64,000 nucleotides of DNA, taken from Hermatobates lingyangjiaoensis. Lineage: Eukaryota; Arthropoda; Insecta; Hemiptera; Hermatobatidae. Position numbers and translations under genes: made by a program. The notes under the pieces were generated by a model, which worked only from the letters and a program-made list of their open reading frames with translations, ran no database searches and had not been told where the DNA came from. The DNA lies in assembly GCA_026182355.1 (NCBI GenBank), contig JAPFBL010000006.1, forward strand, positions 7,158,501-7,222,500, read 5' to 3'. Positions 1 to 11,961 of this stretch are shown here, one piece after another (the stretch's first letter is position 1; every line of letters starts with the position of its first letter).

Positions 1-2341
1 GTTTATTAAGCGAAATTAACTTGAATTAATGTAAAACAAGAAGTATTTAACTGAAATGAACATCAGATAAATTACGAAAATAAGATCAAACTCTGGTAAA
101 AAAAGATTCAACTATTAAAGATTAAAATACATTTAAATATATAAATGACCTAAAGTAAAAAGAAAATAAACAAATAGGAATTAAATGCGTTTGAAAATTA
201 CTTAAATAAAAAGGAAAGAAGAATATCACAGACCAGAAACAGTCTAAATCCAACTGACGCTTCAAATTAATTATACATAACAGCTGACAAGAAGGGAGAC
301 GATCGAGACTTGAGACGTCTCCAGGGATTACTAGGAAAAGTGTGAAACAAAAAAAAGAATGTACCCATCTCAACGGAAATAACGCTTCTATATTTGAATA
401 TATTATTGACATAAAAAACTTAAAATAATACGAAATATTAAAATGTTCGATATTCATAGTACTATGTATGATCGAATGTACAATTCAACGTACAATGGAT
501 TAAGTACATATACTCGTATTTTGTTTATAAAAGTGTATATAGACTTCAAAGAGATGTGGATCATCTGATAGAACAGAGTTAAAATAAATCGTCACCCCAG
601 GAAAAATTCTACGTTCAAATCAGACACTTTCAAATGGCGACGTTTAAATTTTATTTAAAACCCTTTTCATAGCCAACAAAAAGACAACAAACATTCATAT
701 AACCAACAAGTTTAAATTATTTCAATGTATGGAATGATACAAACGAAAGAAATGCAGAAAAACTAAAGAACTTGAAAACAATTTTTTTTAAAAAAAACTT
801 ATGAATTTTTAATTTACTGAAGGAGTAAACATTTGGTTGGACAAAACTACCTACGAAAAGGAGGGTTATTCTACTTTTTTATACTATTCATTATAAATAA
901 ATGCATTTTCGAAATCAAAATTCATTTAATACATGAATTTTAGCTCACATTGAATAAGAATGCCAATAAAACAGTTCATTCAAAAAAACTGCGTCTCCCT
1001 GGTACTGCTGTTCAATCTTTACATTTTATAAAATGAGATTGTGTTGAAACGATGTGTTGTATTGTATCTTAAATTAAAAAACAATGGTATAACGTTTCAA
1101 TTAATATAAAATACAACAGTAACTTCAGGTACATTTCGTCTGAACACTTTTCCAATTGTCTATAATAAGTAAACATAAGCAGAGTATATTTTGTGAAAGT
1201 TACAAAACATCACTACAATGTTTAGATTGCAGTAATCGAAGATGAGTTCGTGTTTTCAAAAGTAAATTGCGCAAGTGTATAAGAATGTCCAGCAGGTCTG
1301 GGTTTACCAACTTAATTTAATAAAATATCATTGGTCTGTTTAACCCTTAAAAAATCTGGTTGGTATACACTCAACTCAACTGAGTTAATAAAGAATCTGT
1401 TCCGTTAAATGAGTAAGTAACGTTTATAGAAAGACATTCATTTAATGTCGACCAGGCCTGCAAAACTATATCCATGAATAAATACCTGGTTAAGGTATAA
1501 CTGTATTCAATGATAATGGATCCCGAGGAGACACTGTTGAAAGATGAACATTTTATTCTCCGACCTAGTTCTTAAACCGTTATTCGTACATCAAAGTCCT
1601 ACACTGAAACTTTGTTTTTGAAAAAAACATACGATTTTGTTTTCACAAATACTACTAAAATGCAACGTATCATTGTGATAAATCAAACAAGCCGTTAAGT
1701 AAGGAATTGTTACTTTCTAGTATATTATAATACCACAAGCAAAAAAACAATATCAGACTGGTTAGCACTGAAGGCAATTTAAAAGAAGTATCATTAAAAA
1801 ATCTTAAATTAAAACATACTGGAGGAAGCCAAAGATCTAATCGACTGATCTTAAAGCAAGCCTTATCAAAGTAATACGATTAGATTTCATTAAGAACCAG
1901 TTTGCACTTATCTTACCTTCAGCCAAAGAAATGAATTCAACTAAAAATAATAATCCGAACGCAGGAAGAGATTCCAACAGATAATGAAAACTTTAATGAA
2001 AAGGTATATTGTAAGTAAGAATATCATGTTTTATAAATGTACTATTCATTTCTTTTACCAATAGTTGTCAAACAAATGGTACATGAATATATTTTTTAAT
2101 CAACCAGTATTAAATGAGTAAGGGAAAACTATTTAAGCTTATGGGTTATATTTACAAAAAACAAAATGAGTCATATTCTAATTCATTTTGGCCTTAAACA
2201 TACAAGGCGCGATCAAAGACTATCCGTCCTGGGTTCATCAAAGGAAAAAAATTACCATTGAGTGATTTAATTCATGGTTATCGAGGGCATCCTTCCTGTG
2301 GATGCAGACATTTGACAGCCGAATACACTCAATGGATTGAG
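1..2341. other. AT-rich DNA without recognisable gene
   Basis: Only short open frames without recognisable domains occur here, on both strands. I see no repeat that recurs elsewhere in the window, no RNA gene and no strong composition change. Confidence 0.5.
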
Positions 2342-2349
2342 TGACCTTA

Positions 2350-2865
2350 CAGTGGCGTAGCAAAGGGGTGCGGCAGTGGCGGTCCATCCCAGGCGGCACG
2401 TGCCAGGAGCGGCATTTTGAGGTGGTAAATATAGAAAATAGAAAAACATTAAAATAATTAATAGCTAAAAACAATATGAAATTTTATACCAAATTGAGTT
2501 TTTAAGGTAGTAATTTAAATTTTTAAAAAATTGTTTTTTAAAGGGGTTGAAAGTTTATTATATTTATTTGTGTAACCCTTTCATTTAATTGAAACATTTT
2601 TCCTATATTTGAATTATACGTGTTGTTTTGGAAAATCTTTGGTTTTCTTAGATGGTGAGTGTATATGTATAACAGTGCTGTCATAAGATGAAAGTCTGAA
2701 ACTAACAACAGCAGTCTAAAATCAGACCCTTGATTGTATTTCCATGAAAACAAATGTTTTGAGGAATTTCTGGAATTTGGAAGGTTGGTGGATTATCAAC
2801 GGCCAGAGGGGAGACGGCAAATCTTACGACCAGCCTGTGTGGCAAAAATAGTTGCTACGCCACTA
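2350..2865. mobile_element. hAT-type non-autonomous element (MITE)
   Basis: The left end reads CAGTGGCGTAGCAAAGGGG and the right end, on the opposite strand, reads TAGTGGCGTAGCAACTATTT, so about 14 terminal bases form an inverted repeat that starts with the CAGTGGCG typical of many hAT transposons. The flanking octamers are tgacctta (2342-2349) and tatcctta (2866-2873). They match at 6 of 8 positions, as expected for an aged 8-bp hAT target duplication. The 516-bp interior has no transposase frame, so any past movement needed enzyme supplied in trans. The short open frames inside are not recognisable proteins. Confidence 0.75.
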
Positions 2866-2889
2866 TATCCTTATGTAACATGCCGCATA

Positions 2890-3075
2890 GCATCGAGCTA
2901 GGATACTGCGTTAAGATCTACCATCAGTTTATTGTAAGCAAGTGCAAACAATCCAGAGGATTATGCAAGCTTTCGACATCCATGGAAAAACTGAGATAGA
3001 GAAGTGGTATAACGATTTCAAACAAGGACAACAGGTTCAAAGCAACAACGAAGTAATGTGGATATGTTTTTTTAG
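2890..3075 (+). pseudogene. possible mariner-like transposase N-terminal (HTH) relic
   Basis: Read in plus-strand frames with breaks, the DNA gives segments such as IMQAFDIHGKTEIEKWYNDF followed by KQG and VQSN. This resembles the first helix-turn-helix of mariner-like transposases, where a tract of the type 'tqi-eW-n-FK-Gr' precedes an acidic linker. The reading is broken by stops and frameshifts and no catalytic part is visible. The resemblance is short, so this could be chance or a different transposase family. Confidence 0.3.
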
Positions 3076-3079
3076 ATTT

Positions 3080-4360
3080 CAGCGATGCTGTAAATTATGA
3101 ATACGGATCAGCAACTCGAAAAAAATATTAACATACGGAGGTTATACGACATCATTGGGATGCTGTGATTGGAAAAGTGGAAGGAGCTAAAGGGACATCT
3201 CTCCACTAGAACAATAGTCATAACGCATTTTCTCTCATTGACCTGATAACAGCCTCAACTTGTTTGAACTCTCCCTACCTATCAGGAGTGGTACATTGTG
3301 ACTTCTGATTATTCATTAAACTGAAAGGGAAGCTCTAAACAAGGATTATGGAAAGAGGAATAAGAGCTCCGCAACATTGCAGTCCATTCCAGTAGTCACC
3401 TCACTAGTCGGTCAATTGCGTCAATTCGTAAACAGAGTTATTTGAAAGTAAGTAAATACATACATTTTCAAACAATTCTTACTTTTATGAATCAAAGTCG
3501 AATATTTTTTTTAAATGATCACTTGAACTTCCTTGAAAAGCTTTTAATTTTCCTTAGTTGCAGAATTACATAGTTTATTATGTAATCGCAGTAATTCAAT
3601 TGATTATTAGTGCGATTATTACAATTGATTGTTACTTTGGAAATGAGTGAAATAGATCTCTGGATATAAGAAGACGATATAATCGGAAGGTGATAAAGAG
3701 CATGCTGCTCTAGTAAAACCAATGTTAAAATAGAAGTCTTTATGAATACCATAATGATTTCTTTGCAAAGCACAGTGCTTAAAAATTGTTATAGTACCCA
3801 AAATAGTATTTGGAATAATCAACGTATGGATGTTTGGAATAAAGACGTATAAAAATCTTAACAAAGACACAACATTGTGTAATTAACAATCCCTAGTTAA
3901 TGAAATCTCTGAATGACAAGCGCGAAATACAGTCTGGGCAAAGATCATTCCAAGAATGATGATTTTTTAGTCTCATTTAAACTGCCAAGGATGGAAAGTA
4001 GGCTTTCTTAACTCTCTCTCTCTGAATAACAAGTTTACTCGTGACTTGTAATGCAAAACGACCCTCTTTTATAAAACAGCAGCCCATTTAAATGCAACTG
4101 TTTTTACTGAATTCACATCTATTACGTGTAGTTCTTCAAAATTGGAAGCACATATTTTATATGGAGAGAATCGTTAAAAAAATAATAACAGTGTTAAAAG
4201 GGCGAAACACGCTTTTCAATTGAGTGTATTTCAACTGGAAGTTGATTCTCAGTAACAAGCGGGGTCCAAAGATAACAGCGATTCGCACTAAAACGAATGG
4301 TTATAGACACAATATGGTGTTTGTAGGAGGAAATAAAGGAGGAAAAGAGAGGCAAGCCGA
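3080..4360. other. AT-rich DNA, nothing recognised
   Basis: Short open frames on both strands lack family features. Nothing here recurs elsewhere in the window as far as I could see. Confidence 0.4.
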
Positions 4361-4364
4361 TGGG

Positions 4365-4530
4365 GTGAGTGTTGTGGGAAGACGGCGGTTACTGAGAGGG
4401 AAGGAAGTAATGGGAGGCGGCGCCAAGCTGCCGGCGTGAGTCACCCATTGTCGGCTTGGCAGGGAGCCGCCTCCGGAGGCGGCTGGCCCACGTACTCGCA
4501 CTTCCGACTAGCTCGGCTCACTGCCCTTTC
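4365..4530. promoter_or_regulatory. GC-rich, CpG-containing island
   Basis: This is the most GC-rich stretch of the window in otherwise AT-rich DNA. It holds a perfect 20-bp palindrome at 4465-4484 (core GCCGCCTCCGGAGGCGGC), several CpGs and an AP-1-like TGAGTCA at 4437-4443. Plus and minus open frames cross it, but neither shows a protein family and their residues simply reflect GC-rich codons. A promoter or enhancer island, or a short untranslated exon, would fit. A decayed GC-rich repeat is also possible. Confidence 0.35.
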
Positions 4531-6540
4531 CACATCGCACCTGTCTAGTTACACACTGAACATATCCGGCTACTCTGCTTTACTAAACACTTACCATCTA
4601 AAACTATCTATTAGATTTCGTACTTATTACCGTTAAACTTTACTTGACTATTACGCTACGCATCCCTGTACTTTTTAGACATCCTCGCACATATGAACTA
4701 AATCTTTTATTACTGCTCGAAGAAGATTATTTGTCAGTTATATGGACTTAATGACACAACTATTTTCTTGAAAGAAAAGAAGTTTATTTCTAATAACTTA
4801 AAAGCCCTCTTAAACTGCACCATTTATAAAATAAACATATTTCAAAATGAACAAACAACAATTTAACGAATAAAGAATTTCAGAATTCTGAAGATAAACT
4901 GAGCCTTTTAACAATACACGTCCTAGTCAAATATCACAGCATAATCTTTCCATGAGGTAAGCCTCTGATATTCCCAACTCGATCGACCGGTTCCCTCTCT
5001 TAACGACATCCTTAGATATTATAGCATTAAATAAACAAGCAACATAGAGTCAATAAAAAAAAACTTCAATTATATATAAAATTTAATCACTTCCAGTTAT
5101 TTTGCTATAACCTGAATAATAAATATTAAATCCAAAAAGTATAAATAGAATATATCTACAAATAAAAATTTAATTCACAAAAAAATGGGCTGTACTAACT
5201 TCTGACAAAGCGATTCCTCTCACGTGTACCTTGAAGTTATTACATATTAGTATTTTTATACTGATTACTTTCAATTTTAATTTGTATGTACATAAAACGG
5301 TCGACCAAAATGTAGGTAATATGCCTCTTGTGAACAGAACCTTAATATTAAAGTTAACTAGTAAACGTTATCCAAATTTTTTCTCATGATATTACTCTAT
5401 TCAGTATGTTATACGAAATAAAAAAAATATGTAAATATGTATTACTAAACTACAACTTTTCAACGTATGTAACTTTTAATTGAAGTATATTGACAACATC
5501 GCACAACCCTAGAATATAATTTACTTTGGGGTTATTACTTAGTTTACTTCTTGTATAATAACATTTCATCTCGTTTAGCTCCATAGAATGCTTCCAAATC
5601 GAAAAAGAATAGATGATATAGTTTATAGGCAAAACAAGTCAATGTATGGGAGTCCAAACCACCACATTCACTATTTTATCATTAATTACAGGTTTTGCGC
5701 AGTAAGTTTTAGGACTTGACCGACTACTGCACTGATGGCTTATAATAGTTGATGTTTCCGACATCTTGAGTCTAAATCATAATTACATAGATGAGCGAAA
5801 TCATAAATTAGATAATCAACTTGTAACAAGTTGGCAGTAATCCAGTTAACATTGACAACTGACGCCGAAGGACACTGCTGCATGTTGCTTTCGTTTGATT
5901 TAGAAGTGGTTTAATGCACGTCACACATGTTGGTGTAGCCTAATAAAAGTGGTTTTGTATGGTCTAGTGGTTATATTCGTATACTAATTCAATATAATAA
6001 ACACGAAATTGTAGAGACTGTAATCGAGTCATACAGTTCTTTCAAAATTTACAATCAAACAACTATGTTATATGCAAAACATTTTTCAGAACTATGGGCA
6101 TTCATTTACATAACAATATCTACAAATTGTTCAATATTTGTTAAGATAATTCACACAACGATGTTAATCTTCCTTTCATTTACTGTATACTATTCTTTCA
6201 TTTATCATAAATTCTTCCATACACAAATAAAATGCAAGGAATGTATAAGTTTCTCAATATAAATTACTGTAATACGGAGTATATTTCCTACGAAAATAAT
6301 GAAAGCTACAAGAAATGATTTATTCTTTTTAATATCATCTAACGTTGATGAGAAAGAGAATGAATAAATATTTTAAATCTTCAACATTTAATTTATACTT
6401 TAAAAAAAGTTTGGATAACAAATAGAATGGATCAAAATCCACTCCATACTTCCTCAGGTCATGGATAAGTTACTCATAAGATATAGATATAGTAAATAAC
6501 ATTCTAATACAAATATTATTACCATGCCTAGCCTGTACAG
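4531..6540. other. AT-rich DNA, nothing recognised
   Basis: No coding domain, RNA gene or recurring repeat was identified. The short frames at 5450-5632 (minus) and 6065-6262 (plus) have no recognisable features. Confidence 0.4.
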
Positions 6541-6546
6541 TATTAG

Positions 6547-6810
6547 AATGAGACAAAGAAACACCAAGTACCTACACAAAAGATTTTATACAATGGCGAC
6601 GAGTTTCGAATATTTAGTATTCATCCTCAGGTTAAATCTGCCTTACTAATAAGATGTAGAGTGTTCAAGGAGTCTTGGAACCCTCTTTCCTTCATTTTAA
6701 CACTCCATATCTTCTTACTAAGATACATATATACTAAGGATGAACACTTGAAACGCGTCGACGTTGTAAAAAATCCTTAGCATGGATGCTTGGTGTTTGC
6801 TTCCCTCATT
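6547..6810. repeat. PLE-type inverted terminal repeat, family F
   Basis: Bases 6547-6665 and 6699-6810 form an imperfect inverted repeat of about 115 bp. The outer ends carry aaacaccaagta and the complement of gcttggtgttt. Each arm carries a hammerhead-like core (minus strand 6595-6631; decayed plus-strand copy 6734-6763). No coding sequence is left. By analogy with the full element at 11.5-14.5 kb this is probably a solo pair of Penelope-like terminal repeats. Confidence 0.55.
6595..6631 (-). ncRNA. hammerhead ribozyme-like motif, family F
   Basis: On the minus strand the order is CCTGAGGA, one T, helix II GAATA/TATTC closing a 5-nt loop, then GAAAC. This is the conserved core order CUGANGA - helix II - GAAA of hammerhead ribozymes. 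A possible helix I partner lies after GAAAC. The inverted partner copy at 6734-6763 (plus) keeps CTAAGGATGA and GAAACG but its helix II is eroded. Activity is not implied. Confidence 0.5.
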
Positions 6811-6929
6811 CAATCATAAGTAAATACCGCACAATAATGCTTGCATAGCTCGTGAGTTTTGAAATAATCATGACATATTAAGTCCTTCTTGAAACATATA
6901 TTAGTTTTATTATTCCTATACCACGATTA

Positions 6930-8280
6930 TCTTTATAAATAAAATAATGATTTTGTCTGTACATTGCTTAGAACTGACTCATTTCAAGTTTTCTTTACGT
7001 TTCATACATTGGAGAAACCGAATCCACCCTTAGAAAAATTTCTGTCGGTTTGTCGGTTTGTCCGCAAAACTTTGTCACAGGTAAACTCAGCTACCATAAG
7101 ACATATAAAGCTGAAACTTTTACAGTAGATTTGTGTAGGTCTAACTTAAAATATAGGCTATGAATTGATTGGAAATTCAACGTAGAAGTGAAGTTATGGA
7201 CGTTTAACGCAAAAATGTTTGTCACAAGTAAACTCAGCCACCATAAGACATAGCGAGCTGAAACATTGACACTGGATTTGTGTGTGCCTAACTTAAAATA
7301 TGGGCTCTAAATAGATTATTAATTCAGTACAGAAGCGAAGTTATGGGGCTTTTAGCTGTATTTTCCTAACTTCACAGACAAGTTTGTTTTGAAAATACAC
7401 AGGTGTGGCAAGTAGGTATTGTTAGTTGATTTTAATTTCAATTGAGCACATGAATATATTGCGTATTTGACATCATTGAAATGGTGTTTCACAGAGTTAA
7501 GGATGTACTATCTATTGAGAATAAATGTTTTGTAAACGAGCAATTCTCAGCCCTTAATATGAACAGGCATGAGAAATCAACAAACAAGTTCTTACGCTAT
7601 ATGAAGCCGAGGAAAGAACTTACAAGTCAGTAAAGAGATTGGATTAGTGATGAAGAAGCAGTTCATTATCTAATTGAATTTCTTGACTCTGAATTTATTT
7701 CTCCTGGACTGCCTGCTCATGAGTAAAAACTTAAAGTAGGAGCACCAATGATGCTGCAATTTATAGCAGTAACAAATTTCATGTTACGAAACATGAGTGA
7801 CCCAAAAACTGTGCAACGGGACACGACTCTGAGTTCGTGCTCTACACAGATATGCCATAGAGGCGGACATAATGACTGGATGTGGTATTGGGGAGTCTTC
7901 CGAACCACTGTCTGTTTCCATTCAAATGATTGCAAGGTCCCCTCAGAGTCTATTTCGCAATGACGTTAACTAAGTCGCAAAGGGAGACTTTATCTAACGC
8001 AGGAATTCAAGTTAGCGAAACCAAGTTTTTCTCACATGGTCAACTGTAGTTTACTTGCTCAATAGTCAGAGGTTTCAACTGATTGTTCTTCCATGAACCT
8101 GAAGGACAGACAGCTAATGTAGTGTATACAGAGGCATTTGTTTAACACTGTACTAATAATGGTGTTTTCTACTATTCTATAATTTCTAATTATAGTATTA
8201 GTATAATACTATAATTGATATGTTGGAATACCAAGTATAATAGAATTTTTGATTCCGTCAAAGACGGGTACATTTGCTAG
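6930..8280 (+). mobile_element. Helitron, non-autonomous copy 1
   Basis: The element starts with TC (6930) after an A and ends with CTAG (8280) before a T, the A|T insertion habit of Helitrons. Nine bases before the CTAG is a short hairpin, CCGTC-AAA-GACGG, as expected at a Helitron 3' end. A near-identical copy lies in reverse orientation at 58160-59593, which fixes both termini. The interior holds a decayed PIF1-type helicase end (7641-8146). About 1.35 kb is too short for a complete Rep-helicase, so this is a deletion derivative. Confidence 0.85.
7641..8146 (+). pseudogene. Helitron PIF1-like helicase, C-terminal remnant
   Basis: Translated in plus-strand frames with several breaks, the DNA gives WISDEEAVHYLIEFLDSEF, GLPAH, LKVGAPMML, YAIEADIMTGCGIGES, MTLTKSQ and FSHGQL followed by HEPEGQTANVVYTEA. 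These occur in the order seen at the end of Helitron helicases: the 'GLPPH-L-LKVG-P-MLLRN' block, a KSQ-type motif V and a 'FSHGQLYVA-SR' motif VI. The Rep nuclease and helicase Walker motifs are absent, and frameshifts and stops interrupt what remains. The copy at 58160-59593 has the same dead fragment, so the family multiplied after losing its gene and depended on helicase supplied by another Helitron. Confidence 0.8.
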
Positions 8281-8454
8281 TCTTTAAATAAAAAAGACAG
8301 ACATGTTAATTTTCTTTATAATTAGAAGCATTTTGAACTTTAATGTTTTAAAAAAATTAGGATTTATTTTGTCAGTTCGCGAAGGTCATGTATTAAATGA
8401 GGTCATGAATTTCAAATGATATTTACTTTAGAAAGAAATTTGATCCATAGCTGT

Positions 8455-8600
8455 ACTGAGAAGGCCTCTCTCAGAGTGGTGGAGGGGTCGGGGCTGGGTG
8501 GAAGTGGCTATTAAGTACACTGTTCTGGAGGAGAGTTAGGTTGCCGCGAGAGTGGACGGACAGCGTGTAATTAGGGCGGCCTCATTGGCTGCTGCATCTC
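8455..8600. promoter_or_regulatory. GC-enriched unique patch, candidate regulatory
   Basis: A GC-richer patch in AT-rich surroundings contains TAATTA, an inverted CCAAT box (ATTGG at 8584-8588) and runs of GGAGG. No frame across it is convincing. It is offered only as a candidate conserved non-coding block. Confidence 0.2.
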
Positions 8601-8915
8601 CACACTTGAAATACATCACACCAGTTTGGCATTCCTCTCTGGGCTCTCATAACCACATCATTACTCCCATTGTTACTATTTCAACGATGCCCACTGCTCA
8701 AGGCTTTAATCACTTTTATTAATTCCAAATCATCCCGCCTTTCAACATTGATAAAATACCAGTATATTTATTATTAGGTACATTCAGGTCCTAACAATTC
8801 ACTTTCTATAAATCAATTCTTTTTTCCAAACCACTTGTAATGAATGTTAACAATCCGTTGCTGTAGATTCTTTTTTTTTTTTTAATAATAGTAGACCTAC
8901 TAGTCTCATGTCCAA

Positions 8916-9131
8916 GTGAAAGTGCATTCCAACCTATTTCCACAAAAGCAAATAAAATTACGTGATGTTTCTTTACAAGAAGTGCAAAAGATAATTAGTG
9001 CATTCCAACGGAAGAACATACGTCAACTTTCAGTCAATGATATCAAACGATTGTACATAGGACTGGGACTCGCAGGTATACTAAAGCTCAGGAGCAGCGC
9101 CATTCCTTCAATTCTATCTTTGGTTAGTTAA
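8916..9131 (+). pseudogene. non-LTR retrotransposon reverse transcriptase fragment
   Basis: The frame reads through KLRDVSLQEVQKIISAFQRK followed by NIRQLSVNDIKRL. This resembles the tract in arthropod non-LTR retrotransposon polyproteins just before the first reverse transcriptase motif, of the type 'F-eVs--EV-kiI--l--KnS-D-y--nv--ik'. Nothing of the catalytic palm (FADD) follows, so it is a short fragment. The similarity is recognised from memory and short. A chance open frame is the main alternative. Confidence 0.4.
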
Positions 9132-9212
9132 AAACAGCTGTTAATTACAAATAGTATTCATAAAATATACCTGATTATATGTGCGAGATGTGATGTGTGA
9201 ATCTGTGCATGT

Positions 9213-9215
<3 letters not shown>

Positions 9216-9299
<84 letters not shown>
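9216..9299. repeat. (GA)n microsatellite
   Basis: An almost pure GA run of about 80 bp. The minus-strand frame across it is a Ser-Leu artefact. Confidence 0.97.
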
Positions 9300-9300
<1 letters not shown>

Positions 9301-11520
9301 ATACGAGTATACTTCTTCTGAGTAAATATATGTATTCTTTATACAAATCTACATCCTTTTCTTGAAGTTATAAATTTCGATTATTTGCCTTCTATTTTTT
9401 CCTCCAAAGTAGTACCCCTACTTGGAGGGAGTTTATTGTAATATTTTCATAGTTGTATTTTTTAAATTGCATGTGTATAATATTGTTTACACTACATTAT
9501 ATAAAATTTATATTATTTTCTCTATTACATCTTAAAAACTGAAATACAACGAATACAATATTAATTGAAAATAACGATTGTTAATTAAAGCATGGTTTTC
9601 AAACTGACATTGGAATATTTGGAGTTACCAACAGACAAAATATATGGTACATGTAATTAAGAGTTTAATTACAAATATTCAGGTGGAATACTCGGCGCTG
9701 GACGGAGATTTCTCAAATATTTAAGGATACGTTATAATTAAATTAAAAATATTAACCCATCACTCAATAAAGTCAGTAAACTGAGCATGTAAAATTTAAA
9801 ATAAAATAGATAAAATTACTGGAAATTACAAAATTTAGGGATTCCAATAAAAACACAACGGATGGTATGATTGTATACTGTAGGGGCTACATGCTCATAT
9901 TGAAAAAGCTGGCAAAATCACATAACTTACTAGAAGTTGGAAATTAGAATTTAGACGAGTATTTGACTTATATTCTGAAATCATATCCCATAACAAATGA
10001 ATGTCTCTTCTGAACCGAATAAATTTGCATTACAATTTTCATACCTAAATATTTAATAAAATGTTAAATAGAAAAAGACACAGTTTGCGGCTTTCTGTTT
10101 AGTGCAAATAAATACTTCTAAGTACCGTAAAGAAGTTTCCTAAGGTATACAACGTTAAGAAAGTAGTTTGAAAATACAGCACGAAACCATTAAACGATAA
10201 AGTAAATATATAGGCTCTTTAAACAATAATCGGATTAATTAACGTTTCTGTCGAGGCATTATTAATATAACAGAATAATTCATTTAAAAGTTCAGTAAAA
10301 CATTACTTAACATTTATCAAGACCATTATTTAAAATTTCTTGTAAAGTAAAACTGTTGATGTAACAGGATATTTGATATTATAATAATTATTTAATATTT
10401 ATTTCATAGACCAGGAAAGTTTTTCACGATTAGTTCCTATCAATTATAAAACTAATAAAATTAACAAGAAAAACAAAATTGGATGTTAAAGACAAAAATA
10501 CATTTTTTTATCCATTGTAAATTTCAATACTGAAGTTAACTAGAGTAAGATTTCAATTTCTTCAGTTATTTGAAATCCTATCTGAAATATGCTACAATTA
10601 ATCGCGATCATTTTTTGAATTAAAAAAAACCTTAATTTTAAATTGGAAGAAATATAGCTTATGGTTCTCCTGTAGTGCAAAGGAATCCATCTCAAAAGTT
10701 TCCTGAAACGACCGGAATTATAAATTGATTTTATACAGAATGATGACTTTATGGCATAGAACAATTAAGTATAGTATTCGATTTTATCCTATATCAAACG
10801 AACTTCTATAACTTATTAATGTGCTACACAAAAATAAAGATTAAATATAAAAGAAAGAAAAAATAGTTTGATGTTTTGAATAACTTTTGTTTCGAAAAAA
10901 AAAAGTTTTGATCAAAACTTGATCAAGTTGTACAGAACTGGAGAAATACTGAAGAATGGGGAATTCATACACAGTTACTACTGGGCCACATGAACGAAGA
11001 AATGTTAGAAACGATGAATTAGTATTGTTCAGAGGAGAAATACTTGAATCAAGTCCTCTGATATTAAATATTTGAGGTATGAGCCTTAGCGTGAGTGGTG
11101 TCGATTTGTACGAGTCATTCAAGCACACGTCTAGGAGACGCCTAAACGAGATGGCTATCGAGTTCTCCTGTAATTTAGCCTCAGTGGTTAGCCGAATCGG
11201 ATACTACAAACAATAATCTGTTTGACCAGTTATTATATTAGTTGAGACCAGCCCAATAACAAGGTCAATGCTGGGTCAAATCTCTAGTCACTTGAATATT
11301 TTAGGAATAAAACAGTGGTTTGTGACAATTTAAGACTGAAATGTAAATAACATTTGGTAAATACAAAACTAAATCAATAATTTTATCAATTAAAGCAGGA
11401 GCTCTCAGCCTTCCTTGGCCCATTCACCCCTCTCGCCATTTCCAACAATGCCATTCCCCCACCCCTTCTTCTTTCCAAGGTAATATATATATATAACAAA
11501 TTCACCCGATTAGAGAACAC
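9300..11520. other. AT-rich DNA, nothing firmly recognised
   Basis: No protein family is seen. The open frames at 10540-10764 and 10841-11128 (both minus) have no domain. Weak pol III-like boxes near 11177 and 11271 are discussed under rejected items. Confidence 0.4.
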
Positions 11521-11523
11521 ACC

Positions 11524-11543
11524 TATATATATATATATATATA
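11524..11543. repeat. (TA)n microsatellite at left edge of PLE
   Basis: A short TA run directly outside the left inverted arm of the Penelope-like element. The same kind of run borders the right arm. Confidence 0.9.
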
Positions 11544-11562
11544 CACAATTAAAAGAAACAGT

Positions 11563-11950
11563 CCAGCGGACTTTTTTACAATAAAATAAAAAACGAAGGA
11601 AACACACAGAAAGACACAGACATAACTCACATCGATATTTCGACAATCGTCGTCATCAGGAGGTGCGAAGAGCGAAGAGCGAAGAGTCCCGCAGGAAGAC
11701 AGGGCGGTACTGAACTCGGAAACCGCAGCCAGTACCCCACCACTTACCACCAAGCGGGGGAAGGGAGGGAAGGAAATGAAGAGCCAAATTAAGACGTAAA
11801 AGGAACGAGTAAAAATTATAACTATAAAAAATTATAAAAAAGTAGATAAATCAAATTAAAATTAATAAAAATAATAAATAAAAAGTAAAATAAAAATAAA
11901 ATAATAAATAAAATAAATAAAAATAAATAAATAATAAATAAATAAATAAA
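11563..11950. repeat. left inverted arm of PLE
   Basis: Reverse complement of 14035-14454 with near-perfect identity from the hammerhead region through the C-rich block. The A/T-rich inner part differs in the number of aaat units. On the coding strand this arm is the 3' untranslated end downstream of the stop codon at 11962. Confidence 0.9.
11626..11662 (-). ncRNA. hammerhead ribozyme-like motif in left PLE arm
   Basis: Minus strand: CTC-CTGATGA, one C, helix II GAC-GATT-GTC, GAAA, a short spacer, then GAG that can pair with the leading CTC as helix I. Type I hammerheads of this layout are published for Penelope-like terminal repeats. The segment between GAAA and GAG (TATCGATGT) does not give the usual U-H cleavage site cleanly, so this copy may be inactive. 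Confidence 0.55.
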
Positions 11951-11961
11951 TCATAAATAAA

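Noticed and set aside
4224..4636. Open frames across the GC-rich island on both strands
   Set aside because: Competing frames on both strands with biased composition and no domain. More likely by-products of GC-rich sequence.
9158..9346. Ser-Leu repeat open frame on the minus strand
   Set aside because: It is only the translation of the GA microsatellite.
11165..11290. A-box-like ttagcctcagtggttag near 11177 and B-box-like gggtcaaatctc near 11271
   Set aside because: The boxes are about 80 bases apart, no acceptor stem pairs, and the sequence does not recur with the SINE body, so a tRNA or SINE call is not supported.
11386..11753. Open frames in the PLE arm (also mirrored at 14280-14617)
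   Set aside because: They lie in untranslated inverted arms and appear twice only because the arms are duplicated.
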